Positions 34,433 through 45,522 of a stretch of DNA of 64,000 nucleotides are shown here, piece by piece. The translations under genes were made by a program, and so were the position numbers. The notes under the pieces are model-generated. The model searched no databases and had not been told where the DNA came from. It saw only the letters and a list, made by a program, of their open reading frames with translations. Position 1 is the stretch's first letter; each line of letters begins with the position of its first letter. This DNA comes from Lysobacterales bacterium 66-474 (GTDB lineage: Bacteria; Pseudomonadota; Gammaproteobacteria; Xanthomonadales; Rhodanobacteraceae): the NCBI GenBank assembly GCA_001899805.1, contig MKWP01000014.1, positions 1 through 64,000 of the forward strand, written 5' to 3'.

Positions 34433-35584
34433 ATGCCGACGCCCGCACTGCTCGCCCTTGCCGATGGAACCCTCTTTCATGGCGAGGCCGTCGGGGCGGA
34501 TGGTGCGACGGTCGGCGAGGTGGTGTTCAACACCGCGATGACGGGTTACCAGGAGATCCTGACCGACCCGTCCTACGCGCAGCAGATCGTCACGCTGACC
34601 CTGCCGCACATCGGCAACACCGGCTGCAACGCAGTGGACGAGGAATCCGGCAAGGTGCATGCCGCGGGCCTGATCGTGCGCGACGTGCCGCGGCTGGCTT
34701 CCAACTGGCGCAGTACCGAATCGCTGCCGGATTACCTGAAGCGGCATGGCATTGTCGCGATCGCCGGCATCGACACGCGCAAGCTCACCCGTATCCTGCG
34801 TGACAAGGGAGCCCAGCACGGTTGCATCATGGCGGGCGAGACCATCGACGTGGACGACGCGGTGGCGAAGGCGCGCGCATTTCCGGGCTTGAATGGTGCG
34901 GACCTGGCCAGGGTCGTCAGCATCCGCGAACGCCAATCGTGGAGCGCAGGCACCTACGCCCTCGATGCACAGGCCTTTCGTGATCCGCAAAAGAAATTCA
35001 AGGTCGTTGCCTACGACTTCGGCGTGAAGCAGAACATCCTGCGTCTCGCCGCGGAGCAGGGCTGCGACATCACCCTGGTTCCCGCGCAAACGCCCGCGCG
35101 CGACGTGCTGGCGATGCAACCGGATGGCGTGCTGCTGTCCAACGGCCCCGGTGATCCGGCTGCCTGCGACTACGCGATCGAAGCGACCCGCCAGTTCCTC
35201 GATGCGAAGATTCCGCTGTTCGGCATCTGCCTCGGCCACCAGTTGATGGGCCTCGCGCTGGGCGCCAAGACCTTGAAGATGCCGTTCGGCCACCACGGCG
35301 CCAACCATCCGGTGAAGGACCTGGATGATGGCCGCGTGCTGATCACCTCGCAGAACCACGGCTTCGCGGTCGATCCCGAGACGCTGCCCGCGAATGCGCG
35401 CACGACGCACGTCTCGCTGTTCGACGGCTCGTTGCAGGGCTTCGCGCTCACCGACCGTCCCGCGTTCTGCTTCCAGGGGCATCCCGAGGCCAGCCCGGGG
35501 CCGCATGACATCGATTACTTGTTCGGGAAATTTGCAGAACAAATGCAATCCGCGAAGAACGCAAAGGACGCAAAAAGAAACTGA
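34433..35584 (+). CDS. carA: Carbamoyl phosphate synthetase small subunit
   Basis: This 383-residue glutaminase subunit of carbamoyl phosphate synthetase supplies ammonia to CarB for arginine and pyrimidine synthesis. The class I amidotransferase triad is visible: Cys in F-G-I-C-L-G-H-Q near residue 265 and His-Glu in Q-G-H-P-E-A-S near 349. The start at 34433 ([12 protein letters not shown]) matches the family N-terminus. The last ~11 residues ([11 protein letters not shown]) are encoded by repeat sequence that flanks the next gene and are unlike CarA. Confidence 0.96.
   Translation: MPTPALLALADGTLFHGEAVGADGATVGEVVFNTAMTGYQEILTDPSYAQQIVTLTLPHIGNTGCNAVDEESGKVHAAGLIVRDVPRLASNWRSTESLPDYLKRHGIVAIAGIDTRKLTRILRDKGAQHGCIMAGETIDVDDAVAKARAFPGLNGADLARVVSIRERQSWSAGTYALDAQAFRDPQKKFKVVAYDFGVKQNILRLAAEQGCDITLVPAQTPARDVLAMQPDGVLLSNGPGDPAACDYAIEATRQFLDAKIPLFGICLGHQLMGLALGAKTLKMPFGHHGANHPVKDLDDGRVLITSQNHGFAVDPETLPANARTTHVSLFDGSLQGFALTDRPAFCFQGHPEASPGPHDIDYLFGKFAEQMQSAKNAKDAKRN
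35551..35580 (+). repeat. Left flank repeat of the GxxExxY insertion
   Basis: Contains CGCAAAGGACGC (35560-35571), whose exact inverted copy is at 35995-36006. It overlaps the 3' end of carA. Confidence 0.75.
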
Positions 35585-35586
35585 AC

Positions 35587-35970
35587 ATGGGTGAAAGACT
35601 ATCCGAGCAAGTGATCGGATGCGCCGTGACGGTAAGTAGACAGCTCGGGCACGGGTTTCTCGAGAATGTTTACGAGGAGGCGCTTGCCTTGGAACTCCGT
35701 GCGGCGGGTGTCCCTTTCGAACGTCAGAAAAGCGTGATGGTTCGGTATCGTGACACGGTGGTTGGCGAATACCGTTGTGATTTCGTGATTGACAACAGGT
35801 TGTTGTTGGAACTGAAGGCGCTTGCAGCGATTTCCAAGGCGCACGAGGCCCAGGTCATGAACTACCTCAAGGCAACTGGATTGGCAGTCGGGTTGGTGCT
35901 GAACTTTGGTACGCCAACTCTGGGCATTCGTCGCATCGTTCACAATTACAAAGCTGATCAACCCATCTGA
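35587..35970 (+). CDS. GxxExxY family protein inserted between carA and carB
   Basis: This 127-residue protein has the defining G-x-x-E-x-x-Y motif in G-H-G-F-L-E-N-V-Y at residues 21-29, then a PD-(D/E)xK-like pattern: C-D-F-V-I-D-N near residue 64 and L-L-E-L-K-A near 72. The family is related to PD-(D/E)xK nucleases, is often flanked by short repeats and is scattered between housekeeping genes; its function is unproven. Its base composition is less GC-rich than carA and carB. Inverted 12-bp repeats lie on both sides, suggesting it arrived as a unit. Confidence 0.85.
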   Translation: MGERLSEQVIGCAVTVSRQLGHGFLENVYEEALALELRAAGVPFERQKSVMVRYRDTVVGEYRCDFVIDNRLLLELKALAAISKAHEAQVMNYLKATGLAVGLVLNFGTPTLGIRRIVHNYKADQPI

Positions 35971-35980
35971 ATAGACTTGT

Positions 35981-36006
35981 TTTTTGCGCGCTTCGCGTCC
36001 TTTGCG
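35981..36006 (-). repeat. Right flank repeat of the GxxExxY insertion
   Basis: Contains GCGTCCTTTGCG (35995-36006), the inverted copy of the left flank core. It includes an additional GCGCGCTTC not present on the left. It lies 27 bp before carB. Confidence 0.75.
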
Positions 36007-36032
36007 GACAAACGATTTTTAGAGATCTGTAC

Positions 36033-39296
<3,264 letters not shown>

Positions 39297-39375
39297 CGCG
39301 GCTGCTGCCTTTCCGTCCATCATCCATCGACGTGGCACCGGTTGCCGTGTCGTTACCGATCCAGGAGCCACGCAC

Positions 39376-39852
39376 ATGCAGCGAGCCCCCATGACCAAAG
39401 CCGGTTCCGAGCGCCTGCGCGCCGAGCTGGACAACCTGAAATCCGTCGAGCGTCCGAAGATCATCGCCGCGATCGCCGAGGCCCGTGCGCATGGCGACTT
39501 GAGCGAGAACGCCGAATACCACGCCGCGCGCGAGCAGCAGGGTTTCATCGAAGGCCGCATCCAGCGCATCGAGGCCGCGCTTTCGACCGCGCAGATCATC
39601 GATCCGGCCACGCTCAACCCCGGCGCCAAGGTAGTGTTCGGCGCACAGGTGGAGCTGGAAGATTCCGACAGCGGCGACACCGTCACCTACCGGATCGTCG
39701 GCGACATCGAAGCGGACATCAAGCATGGCCTGATCGCGGTGTCCTCGCCGATCGCGCGCGCGATGATCGGCAAGAACGAAGGCGACAGCTTCGGCTTCAG
39801 CGCCCCCGGTGGCGAACGCAATTACGAGATCGTGAGGGTGAGCTACGCGTGA
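39376..39852 (+). CDS. greA: Transcription elongation factor GreA
   Basis: This 158-residue protein has an N-terminal coiled coil with the acidic tip [10 protein letters not shown] near residue 44 and the C-terminal FKBP-like domain ([10 protein letters not shown]). It rescues backtracked RNA polymerase by stimulating transcript cleavage. The start at 39376 has CCAGGAG 8 nt upstream. Its stop overlaps the start of the ABC-F gene (GTGA). Confidence 0.96.
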   Translation: MQRAPMTKAGSERLRAELDNLKSVERPKIIAAIAEARAHGDLSENAEYHAAREQQGFIEGRIQRIEAALSTAQIIDPATLNPGAKVVFGAQVELEDSDSGDTVTYRIVGDIEADIKHGLIAVSSPIARAMIGKNEGDSFGFSAPGGERNYEIVRVSYA

Positions 39853-41741
39853 TTGCATTCCGCGCCTTCGCCCTGCGCCGCGGTGGGCGCCTGCTTCTGG
39901 AAAGCGTCGATGCGGTGTTGCACGACGGCTGGAAGGTAGGCGTGGCGGGCCGCAACGGCAGCGGCAAGTCCAGCCTGTTCGCGGCGATCATGGGCGGCGT
40001 CGAGGCCGACGCCGGCGCACTGGACGTGCCGGCGGGTGTGCGGATCGCGTCGGTTGCGCAGGAAACGCCCGCGCTGCCCGATGCCGCGATCGACTACGTG
40101 TTGGGCGGCGACGCCGAACTCGCCGCGGCGCTGGCCGATGAAGCCCGTGCGCAAGCTCGTGGCGATCACGCCGCGGCGGCCGCGGCGCACCATCGCATCG
40201 ACGCGCTGGATGGCTATGACGGCCGCGCGCGCGCGGGACGTCTCCTGCACGGGTTGGGTTTCAGGCCGGACGATCATGAAAAGGCCGTCGCCGAATTTTC
40301 CGGCGGCTGGCGCGGGCGGTTGAACCTCGCACGCGCGCTGATGGCGCCGTCCGACCTTCTGCTGCTGGACGAGCCGACCAACCACCTCGACCTCGATGCC
40401 GTGCTGTGGCTGGAACAATGGCTGCGCCGCTATCCGCGGATGCTGATGGTGATCTCGCACGATCGCGAATTCCTCGATGGCACGGTCGACCACATCCTGC
40501 ACCTGGAGCAGGGCCACGCGCGTTTGTACGCGGGCAACTACAGCGACTTCGAACGCCAGCGCGCCGAACGCCTGCACCAGCAACAGGCGGCGTTCGCGAA
40601 GGAACAGGCGGAACGCGCGCACCTGCAATCCTTCATCGACCGCTTCCGGGCCAAGGCCACCAAGGCGCGCCAGGCGCAGTCGCGCATCAAGCGCCTGGAA
40701 AGGCTCGCGGGCACCGAAGCGGTGCGCGTCGAGCGCGCCTTCTCGTTCGCGTTTCCCGAGCCCGGGCGCCTGCCGCAATCGATGTTGAAGCTGGAACACG
40801 TCGACGCGGGCTATCCGCCGCCGCGCGGAACCGTGCTGGCCGACGTGCGCTTCGGCGTGCAGGCCGGTGATCGCGTCGGCCTGCTCGGCCCCAACGGCGC
40901 GGGCAAGTCCACACTGGTCAAGACCTTGGTCGGCGAGCTGCCGTTGCTTGCGGGCGAACGCGGCGCGCACAAGGATCTGGTGATCGGTTATTTCGCCCAG
41001 CACACCGTGGAAAGCCTGCGCGCGGGGGACACCCCGTTCGACCATTTGCGCGAGGTCGCGCCGGAAGCGCCGGTGCAAGCGCTGCGCGACTGGCTGGGCC
41101 AATGGCATTTCGCCGGCGACCGCGCATTCGAATCGGTGGATGGTTTTTCCGGAGGCGAGCGCGCGCGGCTGGCGCTGGCGCTGATCGCGTGGCGCAAACC
41201 CAACCTGCTGGTGCTGGACGAACCGACCAACCACCTCGATCTCGACATGCGCGAGGCGTTGGCCGACGCCTTGAACGATTACCCCGGCGCCCTGGTGCTG
41301 GTGGCCCACGACCGCCATCTGCTCGGATTGGCGTGCGACACGTTCTGGCGCGTGGCCGACGGACGTGTCGAGGCGTTCGACGGCGATCTCGACGACTACG
41401 CGCGCTGGCTGCGTTCGCGCGGTGGCGAGGCGGATGCACCGGAGGCGTTCGCCGCGAAACCGGCGGCTGACCCGCGCGAACGCCGCCGCGGGGCCGCCGC
41501 CGAACGCGAACGCACGCGTGGCTTGCGCAAGCGAATCGAGAAGATCGAAGCGCGCACGGCAGCGATCGAGAAGGAACTCGCGGCCTTGCAGGAACGCCTC
41601 GCCGACCCCGCGATCTACACGGGTCCGACAGCGGTGCTCGCGGACATCGGGCGCGAACAGAATGCCTTGCGCGAAGAGAAAAGCGCGCTGGAATCGGAGT
41701 GGCTGCAACGCTTCGAGGAACTGGAAGCGGCCTCGGCATGA
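39849..41741 (+). CDS. ABC-F family ATPase, YheS-like
   Basis: This 630-residue protein has two ABC cassettes and no membrane domain. Cassette 1: Walker A G-R-N-G-S-G-K-S near residue 35, signature F-S-G-G-W-R-G-R-L, Walker [12 protein letters not shown]. Cassette 2: G-P-N-G-A-G-K-S near 348, [21 protein letters not shown] charged linker joins the cassettes and a coiled-coil C-terminal extension follows (~residues 540-630). ABC-F proteins act on the ribosome E site; size and tail suggest YheS. The GTG start overlaps the greA stop. Confidence 0.9.
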   Translation: MIAFRAFALRRGGRLLLESVDAVLHDGWKVGVAGRNGSGKSSLFAAIMGGVEADAGALDVPAGVRIASVAQETPALPDAAIDYVLGGDAELAAALADEARAQARGDHAAAAAAHHRIDALDGYDGRARAGRLLHGLGFRPDDHEKAVAEFSGGWRGRLNLARALMAPSDLLLLDEPTNHLDLDAVLWLEQWLRRYPRMLMVISHDREFLDGTVDHILHLEQGHARLYAGNYSDFERQRAERLHQQQAAFAKEQAERAHLQSFIDRFRAKATKARQAQSRIKRLERLAGTEAVRVERAFSFAFPEPGRLPQSMLKLEHVDAGYPPPRGTVLADVRFGVQAGDRVGLLGPNGAGKSTLVKTLVGELPLLAGERGAHKDLVIGYFAQHTVESLRAGDTPFDHLREVAPEAPVQALRDWLGQWHFAGDRAFESVDGFSGGERARLALALIAWRKPNLLVLDEPTNHLDLDMREALADALNDYPGALVLVAHDRHLLGLACDTFWRVADGRVEAFDGDLDDYARWLRSRGGEADAPEAFAAKPAADPRERRRGAAAERERTRGLRKRIEKIEARTAAIEKELAALQERLADPAIYTGPTAVLADIGREQNALREEKSALESEWLQRFEELEAASA

Positions 41742-42652
41742 GTACCCTGCACGTGTTGTTGCCGCCGATGCGGCGCATGCAGGACGATTCGGCGTTGCGC
41801 GCATGGCTTGCGCGCGGCGACCGCCTTTCGGAAATTCAAGCCGCGCGCACGGCTGTCCTTCGCGAACGCTTCCAATTCGCCGGCGATGCTATTCCCGCGG
41901 CAGCCCTGCGCCACCATTGCCACGCCGGGGACGCCGAACGCGGCGTCTGGTTGTGCGCGGACCCGGCGTGGGTGCGCAGCGAGGCCACCGGCGCGCGCCT
42001 GATGGCGTGTCCGGTCGATGATGTTTCGGCAGCCGACGCCGATGAACTTGCGATGGCGTTGCGGCCCCTGTTCAACGAAGCGGCGGCGCTCGTCGTCGAT
42101 ACGCCATCGACGTGGAACCTGCGGCTCGCAGGCGAGACTCGGGTTGCGGCCTTCACCGACCCGGCCGACGCGCTTGGCGCGAGCCTGATCGATGTGCTGC
42201 CGGAAGGCGAGGCGGGCCGCGCCTGGCGGCGGTTGTTCAACGAAGCGCAGATCCTGCTGCACGCGCATCCGGTCAATGCGCGACGGACCGCGGCGGGCAA
42301 GGCCCCGGTCAACGCGTTGTGGTTCTGGGGCGAAGGGACGCTGCCGGATTCGGTCGAAACCGACTTGCGGTATGTCGCGAGCACGGATGACGTGTTGCGC
42401 GGCCTCGCCAAGATGGCTGGCGCGATCCGGATCGAGCCCTTGCCGCAGGCCATGGAAGCGGCGGGCAAAGCCGGCAACGCCCTGCTCGATCTCCAGATGC
42501 CGGATGGTCTTGACCGGATTTCCGATTGGCTGCCGTCGTTCCGGCGCTGGCTGCGCGACAAGCGCTTCCGCGCGATTTCGCTGGTGTTCGCGGACGGCGG
42601 GCGTTTTCGCATTCGACACGCGCATCGCCTGCGCTTCTGGCGCAAAACGTGA
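41738..42652 (+). CDS. Conserved protein of unknown function upstream of recJ
   Basis: This 304-residue soluble protein has no signal peptide. It begins [10 protein letters not shown] and has W-F-W-G-E-G near residue 195. Homologues in this position in Xanthomonadales are often annotated as phosphoglycerate-mutase-like, from memory and not supported by a motif I can see. The start overlaps the stop of the ABC-F gene (ATGA), and the gene precedes recJ by a repeat-filled gap. Confidence 0.7.
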   Translation: MSTLHVLLPPMRRMQDDSALRAWLARGDRLSEIQAARTAVLRERFQFAGDAIPAAALRHHCHAGDAERGVWLCADPAWVRSEATGARLMACPVDDVSAADADELAMALRPLFNEAAALVVDTPSTWNLRLAGETRVAAFTDPADALGASLIDVLPEGEAGRAWRRLFNEAQILLHAHPVNARRTAAGKAPVNALWFWGEGTLPDSVETDLRYVASTDDVLRGLAKMAGAIRIEPLPQAMEAAGKAGNALLDLQMPDGLDRISDWLPSFRRWLRDKRFRAISLVFADGGRFRIRHAHRLRFWRKT

Positions 42653-42654
42653 AT

Positions 42655-42705
42655 TTCCTTCTCCCTGCGGGAGAAGGTGGCGCGAAGCGCCGGATGAGGG
42701 TACGA
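42655..42705 (-). repeat. CCxTCATCCGG-type palindromic repeat before recJ
   Basis: Strong stems CCTTCTCCC / GGGAGAAGG (3-nt loop, 42657-42677) and GGCGC / GCGCC. Same family as the insertion inside ratA. It begins 3 nt after the stop of the upstream gene. Confidence 0.8.
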
Positions 42706-42737
42706 AAGGGCGTGGTTTCCCATCCATAATCAGAGTG

Positions 42738-44495
42738 ATGACTGATCGCTATACCCGGACCCTCACCCCTGCCCCTCTCCCGGGGGGAGAGGGGTTCAAA
42801 CACGCAGCGATCATCGTTCGGCGCGAATCGACGCGCGCGCCGCACGACTGGCCCGTGTCCATGCATCCGGTGCTCCAGCAGGTCTACGCCGCGCGCGGCG
42901 TAGCCTGCCCCGACGAGACCGGGCACCGCCTCGCGGGCCTGTTGCCGCCGGATGCGTTGGGCGGCCTAGAGTGCGCGACGGGATTGCTGGCGAACGCGAT
43001 CGACGGCGATGCGCGCATCCTGATCGCCGGGGATTTCGATTGCGACGGCGCCACGGGTTGTGCGGTCGGCGTGCGCGGCCTGCGCATGCTGGGTGCGCGC
43101 AATGTCGGCTACGTGGTGCCCGATCGCGCGGTGCATGGTTACGGCCTGACCCCCGCATTGGTCGCCACGCTGCAGCCGGCGCCCGACCTGATCGTCACGG
43201 TCGACAACGGCATCGCGTCATTGGCGGGCGTGGCTGCAGCGAAAGCGCGCGGCAGCAAGGTCATCGTCACCGACCATCATCTTCCCGGTCCGGCGTTGCC
43301 GGGTGCCGATGCGATCGTGAACCCCAATGCTGCGGGCGACGGCTTCGCCAGCAAGAACCTGTGCGGAGTCGGCGTGATGTTCTACCTGCTGCTCGCGCTG
43401 CGCGCGCGGCTGGGCAAGCGCGATGCGGTCGACCTCGCGCCGCTGCTGGATTTGGTCGCGCTTGGCACGGTCGCCGACCTGGTCCCGCTGGACCACAACA
43501 ACCGTGCGCTGGTCGAAGCAGGTTTGCGGCGCATCCGCGCGGGACGCGCCTGTGCGGGCATCGCGTCATTGTTCGAGGTCGCGGGGCGCGATGTGCGCAA
43601 CGCGACGGCTTCCGACCTCGGCTTCGCGATCGGTCCACGCATCAATGCAGCGGGGCGCCTGGAGGACATGTCGATTGGCGTGGAGTGCCTGCTCGCGGAC
43701 GATGCCGCGCACGCGCGCGGACTTGCCGCGGTGCTGAACGACATCAACGCGCAACGCCGCGACCTGCAAACTTCGATGGTCGAGCAGGCGCTCGTGGGCC
43801 TGGTCGACCTTCCGGCCGGCGATGCGGTGGGCGTGTCGCTGTTCGATCCCGGTTGGCACCACGGCGTGGTCGGGCTGGTCGCGGCCAAGGTGAAGGAGCG
43901 TTTGCACCGCCCGGTGGTCGCGTTCGCGCCTGCGGGCGAAGATGATGTGCTGCGCGGCTCGGCGCGTTCGGTGCCGGGATTCCACGTCCGCGACGCGCTG
44001 GCCGAAGTCGATGCACGTTGCCCGGGCCTGATCGAACGCTTTGGCGGCCACGCGATGGCGGCGGGCTTGAGCCTGCGTCTTGCCCACTACGCACGATTTG
44101 CACAGACGTTCGACGCGGTGGTGCGCGAACGCATCGCGCCGGAGTCGCTGCAGGCGGTGTTGGCAAGCGACGGCGAACTGGCGCCGCGCGACTTCGTGCT
44201 CGATCTGGCGCGGCAATTGCGCCTGGCCGGACCGTGGGGGCAGGGGTTTCCCGCGCCGCTGTTCGACAACGTGTTCGAATGCGTGGATTGCAGGCCGATG
44301 GGCAGCACGGGCGCACATCGCCGCCTGCAGTTGCGCGACCCGCGCGATGGCCGCGTGCATGATGCCGTGTGGTTCAACACCGATGGGGATGTGTCCGCCG
44401 GCGTGCCCCAGCGGTTCGCCTACGAGTTGATGGTCAACGACTGGCAAGGTCGTGAATCGCTGCGCCTGCTCGTGCGACACGTCGAACCGGCTTGA
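42738..44495 (+). CDS. recJ: Single-stranded-DNA-specific exonuclease RecJ
   Basis: This 585-residue 5'-3' single-strand exonuclease acts in recombination and mismatch repair. DHH-phosphoesterase motifs are G-D-F-D-C-D-G-A-T near residue 97, V-T-V-D-N-G-I and V-T-D-H-H-L-P-G near 178; the DHHA1 region has R-F-G-G-H-A-M-A-A-G-L near 435. The family alignment begins at about I-I-V-R-R-E, residue 25. The first ~22 residues (M-T-D-R-Y-T-R-T-L-T-P-A-P-L-P) come from an adjacent palindromic repeat, and no other ATG/GTG/TTG in frame lies before V-S-M-H near residue 43. The start is therefore uncertain. Confidence 0.92.
   Translation: MTDRYTRTLTPAPLPGGEGFKHAAIIVRRESTRAPHDWPVSMHPVLQQVYAARGVACPDETGHRLAGLLPPDALGGLECATGLLANAIDGDARILIAGDFDCDGATGCAVGVRGLRMLGARNVGYVVPDRAVHGYGLTPALVATLQPAPDLIVTVDNGIASLAGVAAAKARGSKVIVTDHHLPGPALPGADAIVNPNAAGDGFASKNLCGVGVMFYLLLALRARLGKRDAVDLAPLLDLVALGTVADLVPLDHNNRALVEAGLRRIRAGRACAGIASLFEVAGRDVRNATASDLGFAIGPRINAAGRLEDMSIGVECLLADDAAHARGLAAVLNDINAQRRDLQTSMVEQALVGLVDLPAGDAVGVSLFDPGWHHGVVGLVAAKVKERLHRPVVAFAPAGEDDVLRGSARSVPGFHVRDALAEVDARCPGLIERFGGHAMAAGLSLRLAHYARFAQTFDAVVRERIAPESLQAVLASDGELAPRDFVLDLARQLRLAGPWGQGFPAPLFDNVFECVDCRPMGSTGAHRRLQLRDPRDGRVHDAVWFNTDGDVSAGVPQRFAYELMVNDWQGRESLRLLVRHVEPA
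42760..42794 (+). repeat. Palindromic repeat at the recJ 5' end
   Basis: CCCTCACCCC followed by a CCCCTCTCCC / GGGGAGAGGGG hairpin; related in layout but opposite in orientation to 42655-42705. It encodes residues ~8-19 of RecJ if the 42738 start is used. Confidence 0.75.
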
Positions 44496-44510
44496 GTCTA
44501 CCGGGCCGCC

Positions 44511-45170
44511 TCAGCGCCTGCGTGCCAGCGTCAGTCCGTCGCCGATCGGCAGCATCGCCACGTCGATGCGTTGGTCGCGGTGCAGCTTGTCGTTCAAGGC
44601 CTGCAACGCGCGGGTGTCGTCGTCTTGCGCGGGACGCGCCACGTCGCCTCCCCACAGCGTGTTGTCGAAGGCGATCAGTCCGCCGGGACGGACCAGTTGC
44701 AGGCAGCGTTCGTAGTAACCGTCGTAGCCGGTCTTGTCGGCGTCGATGAAGGCGAAATCGTACTTTCCGGCTTCGCCGGCGGCGATGAGCGCACCCAGCG
44801 TTTCTGCGGCGGGTGCGATCACCAGTTCGATCTTGTCCGCGACGCCGGCGCGTTGCCAGTAGGGCTTGCCGATCGCCGTGTATTCGTCGCTGATGTCGCA
44901 GGCGAGGACCTTGCCGTCGGCGGGCAGGGCCAGCGCGACGGTCAGCGCGCTGTAGCCGGTGAAGGTGCCGACCTCGATGGTGCAGCGCGCACCGATCAGC
45001 TTCACCAGCAAGGTCATGAATTGGCCTTGCTCGGGCGAGATCTGCATGCCCGCGCGGGCGTGCGTCCGCGTGGCTTCCCGCAGGGCGGTCTGTTCGGGAT
45101 GCTCGCGCAGGGAGTGCGCCAACAGGTAGTCGTACAGGGCATCGTCGAGGTTGATGGTGCGGTTGGACAT
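44511..45170 (-). CDS. Class I SAM-dependent O-methyltransferase
   Basis: This 219-residue protein matches the caffeoyl-CoA/catechol O-methyltransferase family. It has I-E-V-G-T-F-T-G-Y-S-A-L (motif I, near residue 65), D-F-A-F-I-D-A-D-K-T-G-Y near 138 (metal and substrate Asp), and G-G-L-I-A-F-D-N-T-L-W-G-G near 163. It is probably divalent-metal dependent; the acceptor is unknown. It is divergent from the asnB leader and convergent with recJ. Confidence 0.88.
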   Translation of the reverse strand: MSNRTINLDDALYDYLLAHSLREHPEQTALREATRTHARAGMQISPEQGQFMTLLVKLIGARCTIEVGTFTGYSALTVALALPADGKVLACDISDEYTAIGKPYWQRAGVADKIELVIAPAAETLGALIAAGEAGKYDFAFIDADKTGYDGYYERCLQLVRPGGLIAFDNTLWGGDVARPAQDDDTRALQALNDKLHRDQRIDVAMLPIGDGLTLARRR

Positions 45171-45231
45171 GGGATTGCCTTGCAGATGGAAGCCTCAATG
45201 TTTCCGATTATCCGCCGACAAGCCTGTACGA

Positions 45232-45247
45232 GGCACTTGCAAGTGCC
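45232..45247. promoter_or_regulatory. Perfect 16-bp palindrome upstream of the asnB leader
   Basis: GGCACTTGCAAGTGCC, a perfect inverted repeat ending 25 bp before the leader ORF and 62 bp from the divergent O-methyltransferase start. It is a candidate operator serving either gene. Confidence 0.45.
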
Positions 45248-45272
45248 ACCGGAATCTGGAAAAGTCGCATCC

Positions 45273-45392
45273 ATGTCCACGACCACCGCCATGCTTTCGC
45301 CCGCCAGCGCGCCAGTCGCGCGGGGCTTCGTGGCGGCCGCCGACAATAATCGCGCGAACCCTGACGCCAACCGTCGGCGGGCCCGCGCGTAG
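45273..45392 (+). CDS. Asparagine-rich leader peptide of asnB
   Basis: This 39-codon ORF has a GGAAAAG Shine-Dalgarno-like sequence 8 nt before its ATG. Near its end it reads D-N-N-R-A-N-P-D-A-N, four Asn and two Asp codons in ten, then Arg/Ala codons and TAG. It precedes asnB, whose product makes asparagine, and is followed by a strong terminator. It should act in cis as a sensor of charged tRNA-Asn, not as a functional protein. An internal Met (45291) is an alternative start. No homologue is known to me. Confidence 0.7.
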   Translation: MSTTTAMLSPASAPVARGFVAAADNNRANPDANRRRARA

Positions 45393-45450
45393 CTGAAAGA
45401 AGTACCAGCAGATGCGTGACGAGGCCCGCCCAGTGCGGGCCTCGTCGTTT
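45337..45450 (+). promoter_or_regulatory. Transcription attenuator of asnB
   Basis: Three exclusive pairings are visible. 1:2: CCGCCGAC (45337-45344) with GTCGGCGG (45373-45380), 8 bp, enclosing the Asn codons. 2:3: GGCGGGCC (45376-45383) with GGCCCGCC (45423-45430), 8 bp of G-C pairs. 3:4: the terminator below. A ribosome stalled on Asn codons masks region 1 and frees region 2 to pair with 3 (read-through). A ribosome reaching TAG masks region 2, so the terminator forms. The layout is that of the trp, his and leu attenuators. Confidence 0.7.
45418..45450 (+). terminator. Terminator hairpin before asnB
   Basis: A perfect 12-bp stem GACGAGGCCCGC / GCGGGCCTCGTC with a 5-nt loop, followed by GTTT. 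It lies 25 nt after the leader stop and 73 nt before asnB, so it must be bypassed for asnB expression. Confidence 0.85.
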
Positions 45451-45522
45451 GTGCGCGGACGGAGCCGCGCCGGTTCAATCCGGCCATCCATGGCCGGTCA
45501 TCCACGAAGAGGAGCGTAGGCA

